22,975 nt of DNA. Origin: Thermoflexales bacterium. GTDB taxonomy: Bacteria > Chloroflexota > Anaerolineae > Fen-1058. Every line of letters starts with the position of its first letter. The first letter of the stretch is position 1. Below, in pieces: positions 20,225-22,975 of this stretch. Location of the stretch: contig JAFGFO010000077.1 in assembly GCA_016931085.1 (NCBI GenBank), positions 1 through 22,975 of the forward strand. Direction: 5' to 3'. The notes under the pieces are model-generated. The model saw only the letters and a list, made by a program, of their open reading frames with translations. It was not told the DNA's origin and did not search any database. The position numbers and the translations under genes were made by a program.

Positions 20225-21325
20225 GTGTTTGACGCTCGCTTGTGGCGTCACTTTGACGCCTGGCTGCTGCTGTCTGTCCTGCTGCTGTGCGTTTTTGGCG
20301 TGGCGATGGTCTACAGCGCCACCTTGAGCACGCCGGACTTGGCCGACTATCCGGCCCGGCAGGCAGTCTTTGCTCTGGTTGGCCTGGTCGCTTTTTTCTT
20401 CATGACCGCCTGGAATTATCGCGAGCTGGGGAAAGCTTATCGCGTGCTGTATGCCGTTATCATCGCCCTGTTGTTGATTGCATTGCTGATGGGCGGCAGC
20501 CAGATTGGCTCGGTACAGCGTTGGGTGAGTTTTCCACTCTTTGACGTTCAACCGGCTGAACCGGCCAAGGTACTGCTCATCATTGTCCTGGCCAGTTTCC
20601 TGGCCAATCACGAGGAAGAGGTGATGAGCTGGCGGGTGCTGTTGGGTTCATTGGTGCTGGTAGCCATCCCGATTGGCCTGGTCGCAGCCCAACCGAACTT
20701 GAGCACGGTTATCGTCCTGTTGGTGATTTGGGCTGCCATGGTGTTCGCCGCTGGCTTGCGTTGGTATCACGTGCTGGCCTTTGGCGGCCTGGGTGTGCTG
20801 GCTACGCCCCTCGCCTGGTTGGCTATGAAAGACTATATGCGTGGGCGCATCCTGATGTTTTTGTTAGACATTGAGCCTGTGCCGGGGGCGCGCTACAATC
20901 TCGACCAGGCCCTCATTAGCATCGGCAACGGCGGCCTGTTGGGCAAGGGCTTTGCCGGCGGCAGCCAGAGCCAATTGCACTTTTTGCGCGTGCGGCACAC
21001 GGATTTCATTTTTTCGGTGATCGCCGAAGAGATGGGCCTGTTGGGCGCGCTATGCTTGTTCGCCCTCTTTATGTTCCTGTTGTTTCGCTTGCTGCGGATC
21101 GCCTACATGGCGCGCGACTCGATGGGACGTTATTACGTGATCGGCGTGGTGGCCATGATCTTTTTCACCGCCGTGGTCAATATCGCCATGAATTTGAGCC
21201 TCATGCCGGTGGCAGGGCTGCCGCTGCCGTTTGTCAGCTATGGCGGCAGCTCGCTGCTGACTTTGTTGTTTGCCCTGGGCGTTGCCCAGAGCGTGCTGAT
21301 GCGGCACAAAACCTTAGAATTCTAA
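20225..21325 (+). CDS. rodA: SEDS peptidoglycan glycosyltransferase RodA
   Basis: From GTG 20225 this is 366 residues, with GGAGGAGGG about 8 bp upstream inside the end of minE. Some ten membrane helices are visible. SEDS motifs are present: QRW near 99-100, FDVQPAEPAK (106-115), RYNLDQALISIGNGGLLGKG (223-242), RHTDFIFSVIAEEMGLLG (257-274, with the conserved acidic D260) and LPLPFVSYGGSSLL (332-345). RodA polymerises lipid II glycan strands for sidewall synthesis with a class B penicillin-binding protein partner. RodA is preferred over FtsW because of the minE-rodA order, known from several bacterial phyla, though motifs alone do not separate the two cleanly. No partner PBP or mreBCD genes lie in the window. 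Confidence 0.88.
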   Translation: MFDARLWRHFDAWLLLSVLLLCVFGVAMVYSATLSTPDLADYPARQAVFALVGLVAFFFMTAWNYRELGKAYRVLYAVIIALLLIALLMGGSQIGSVQRWVSFPLFDVQPAEPAKVLLIIVLASFLANHEEEVMSWRVLLGSLVLVAIPIGLVAAQPNLSTVIVLLVIWAAMVFAAGLRWYHVLAFGGLGVLATPLAWLAMKDYMRGRILMFLLDIEPVPGARYNLDQALISIGNGGLLGKGFAGGSQSQLHFLRVRHTDFIFSVIAEEMGLLGALCLFALFMFLLFRLLRIAYMARDSMGRYYVIGVVAMIFFTAVVNIAMNLSLMPVAGLPLPFVSYGGSSLLTLLFALGVAQSVLMRHKTLEF

Positions 21326-21328
21326 GCC

Positions 21329-21361
21329 AGGTGACCGGCACCTCCGAGGTGCCAGTCACCT
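21329..21361. terminator. Long hairpin between rodA and gltX
   Basis: Outer arms AGGTGAC (21329-21335) and GTCACCT (21355-21361), one C/A mismatch, inner arms GGCACCT (21337-21343) and AGGTGCC (21347-21353), loop CCG. It starts 3 bp after the rodA stop and is followed by CTTT, so it may act as a terminator. It also fits the 3-nt-loop hairpin family of this window. Confidence 0.65.
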
Positions 21362-21377
21362 CTTTGGAATAAATGAC

Positions 21378-22907
21378 ATGACTGTTCGCGTTCGCTATGC
21401 ACCCAGCCCGACCGGCGAACCTCACATCGGCAATATTCGCACGGTTGTTTTCAACTCCTTGTTCGCGCGCCACACGGGCGGAAAGCTCGTGTTGCGCATC
21501 GAGGACACCGACCAACAGCGTTATACCCCCGGCTCGGCGCGCGTCACGATCGAGGCCTTGAATTGGCTGGGGATCGAGTTTGACGAAGGCCCCAGCCGCG
21601 ACGAGTTGCGCGCCATCGGTGAAGATTGGGACGGTGCGCCGGAAATCGGCGGCCCTCACGGCCCCTATATCCAATCGCTGCGCAGCCAGTTGTACCAGCA
21701 GTACGCCCAAGAGCTGCTCGCGCGCGGCTGGGCCTATCGCTGCGATTGCTCGCCGGAGCGCTTGGCTGCCGTGCGCCAGCAGCAGACCGCCAACAAGCAG
21801 TCGCCCGGCTATGATCGCTTGTGCCGTGCCAAAAAGCCTGGCGAGGTCTCGCCTGATGAACCCCACGTCGTCCGCCTGGCCGTTCCACTCGAGGGCTGCA
21901 CGTCGTTTCACGACCAGATCAAGGGCAAGCTGACAGTTGAAAATGCCCAACTCGATGACCAGGTGCTGGTCAAGAGCGACGGCTTGCCAACTTACCACCT
22001 GGCCGTCGTCGTGGATGACCACACGATGGGGATAACGCACGTCATCCGCGCCGACGAATGGCTGCCCAGCACGCCCAAGCACGTCTTGTTGTACCAGGCC
22101 TTGGGTTGGGACTTGCCGGTCTTTGCTCACGTGCCGATGGTGCTGGGCGAGGATGGACGCAAGCTGTCCAAGCGGCACGGCGCAACTTCGATCAGCGAGT
22201 TTCGCAAGCAGGGCTTTTTGCCCGAAGCGCTGTTCAATTTCCTGGTCTTCTTGGGCTGGTCGCCGGGTGAAGGGGAAGAGCGCGAGTTTTTTAGCCGCCA
22301 AGAGTTGGTGGAGCGTTTTAGCCTGGATCACGTCAACCGGGCCGGGGCGGTTTTCTCGTATCCCAAGCTGGATTGGATCAATGGTGAATACATTCGCGCT
22401 TTAGCGCACGACGAGCTGGCCCGCCGGCTGCTGCCCTACCTGGCCGCCGGCCTGGGGCTGCCCGAGGAAGAGATCGGCCTTGATAAAGTGCGGCAGCTCG
22501 TCCCGCTCGTCCGCGAGCGCCTGAAGCGCCTGACCGATGTGGTCGAATGGTGCGACGTGTTTTTCGTCGACTTTCCGCCGCCGGAGGCCGATCGCCTCAT
22601 CGGCAAAAAGATGGAGGCTGCCACGAGTTTGGCTGCGCTTCGGCGCGCCATCGCTGTGCTGGAGGGCCTGCCCGATTCGGAGTGGGGCGAGGCGACCCTG
22701 GAAGAGCTGCTGCGCAAGCTGGTTGACGAGCTGGGCCTGAAGACTGGCCAATTGTTCGGCATCGTGCGCGTGGCGGTGACCGGCAAGGATGTGGCGCCGC
22801 CTCTCTTTGGCACCTTGGCCGTGTTAGGCCAGGCCAAGTCGCTGGAGCGCCTGCGAGCGGCCGAGGCTCAACTGGCATCAAAACCCTTAGGGTCCGTAAA
22901 TAAATAA
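21378..22907 (+). CDS. gltX: Glutamyl-tRNA synthetase
   Basis: This 509-residue class I synthetase attaches glutamate to tRNA-Glu. The HIGH signature appears as HIGN (16-19) in YAPSPTGEPHIGNIRT, and KLSKR (262-266) is intact. LRIEDTDQQR (39-48) and GLPTYHLAVVVDDH (202-215) are standard active-site elements. A CDC pair (122-124) with C149 recalls the zinc-binding site of bacterial GluRS. The C-terminal anticodon-binding helical cage is present with normal length. A short extension between residues 76 and 92 (ELRAIGEDWDGAPEIGG) lengthens the loop before GPYIQS. The ATG at 21378 has only a weak upstream GGAA. A hairpin separates it from rodA, so it may have its own transcript. Confidence 0.95.
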   Translation: MTVRVRYAPSPTGEPHIGNIRTVVFNSLFARHTGGKLVLRIEDTDQQRYTPGSARVTIEALNWLGIEFDEGPSRDELRAIGEDWDGAPEIGGPHGPYIQSLRSQLYQQYAQELLARGWAYRCDCSPERLAAVRQQQTANKQSPGYDRLCRAKKPGEVSPDEPHVVRLAVPLEGCTSFHDQIKGKLTVENAQLDDQVLVKSDGLPTYHLAVVVDDHTMGITHVIRADEWLPSTPKHVLLYQALGWDLPVFAHVPMVLGEDGRKLSKRHGATSISEFRKQGFLPEALFNFLVFLGWSPGEGEEREFFSRQELVERFSLDHVNRAGAVFSYPKLDWINGEYIRALAHDELARRLLPYLAAGLGLPEEEIGLDKVRQLVPLVRERLKRLTDVVEWCDVFFVDFPPPEADRLIGKKMEAATSLAALRRAIAVLEGLPDSEWGEATLEELLRKLVDELGLKTGQLFGIVRVAVTGKDVAPPLFGTLAVLGQAKSLERLRAAEAQLASKPLGSVNK

Positions 22908-22933
22908 CTTCCTGCGTCCATCCAGGAGTGGGA

Positions 22934-22966
22934 AGACTTCCGAAGTCTTTGAGACTTCGGAAGTCT
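22934..22966. terminator. 15-bp perfect hairpin downstream of gltX
   Basis: Arms at 22934-22948 and 22952-22966 are perfect complements around the loop TTG. Each arm (AGACTTCCGAAGTCT) is itself nearly palindromic. It lies 27 bp after the gltX stop and has no T-run in the remaining 9 bp of the window. It may be a terminator or a dispersed hairpin repeat. Confidence 0.65.
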
Positions 22967-22975
22967 GGCCTGAAA

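Noticed and set aside
20225..21325. Call as FtsW rather than RodA
   Set aside because: The SEDS motifs fit both, but position directly after minE favours RodA, and no division-cluster genes (ftsQAZ, mur) are adjacent.

Overview
This is a GC-rich bacterial chromosome segment that most resembles a Chloroflexota genome (Anaerolineae/Caldilineae-like). That assignment is inferred from the gene types, not from a database search. Supporting signs are large GT-C membrane glycosyltransferases with repeated C-terminal beta-sandwich modules, a DUF2723 protein, a minC-minD-minE-rodA order, and abundant 7-bp tandem repeats.

Layout. (1) 1-1258 is the wreck of a type I-E CRISPR-Cas locus. A small intact winged-helix protein (260-463) sits behind two palindromes. 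The N-terminus of an HTH/WYL-type regulator (545-763) runs directly into an internal piece of casA/cse1 (about 764-1108). That piece runs directly into a three-repeat, two-spacer array (1109-1258). Nothing else of the cas operon remains. (2) 1300-7656 is a housekeeping and repair block: a Trm112-like zinc ribbon with a membrane tail, a PHP metallohydrolase (minus), an alkyltransferase-like repair protein (minus), a divergently transcribed family X DNA polymerase, and a GH2 beta-mannosidase. The two repair genes appear to start with leaderless transcripts from back-to-back promoters. (3) 7740-18183 is four large minus-strand genes for polytopic GT-C/PMT-type or DUF2723 membrane proteins with C-terminal beta-sandwich modules. 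They are tightly packed (one 4-bp overlap, one junction inside a repeat) and probably form an operon for envelope sugar transfer. (4) 18276-22907 is the plus-strand division and elongation cluster minC-minD-minE-rodA, followed by gltX.

The feature that crosses all blocks is a set of short tandem arrays with an exact 7-bp period. Several unrelated heptamer sequences are involved (CCTGAAA, TTAACAA, ACGTAAA, ACTTGCA, CATTTGC, CGTTTCA). They lie at gene ends, where they supply start or stop codons, and inside membrane-protein loops as in-frame insertions. Two paralogous glycosyltransferases carry different heptamer tracts in what looks like the same loop. A second recurrent element is a long hairpin with a 3-nt loop, seen four times, once inside a heptamer tract within a gene.

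The most noteworthy items are the collapsed I-E locus with reading frames still open on both sides of its junctions, the heptamer-tract system, and the divergent leaderless promoters of the repair genes. No complete undescribed defence system was found.
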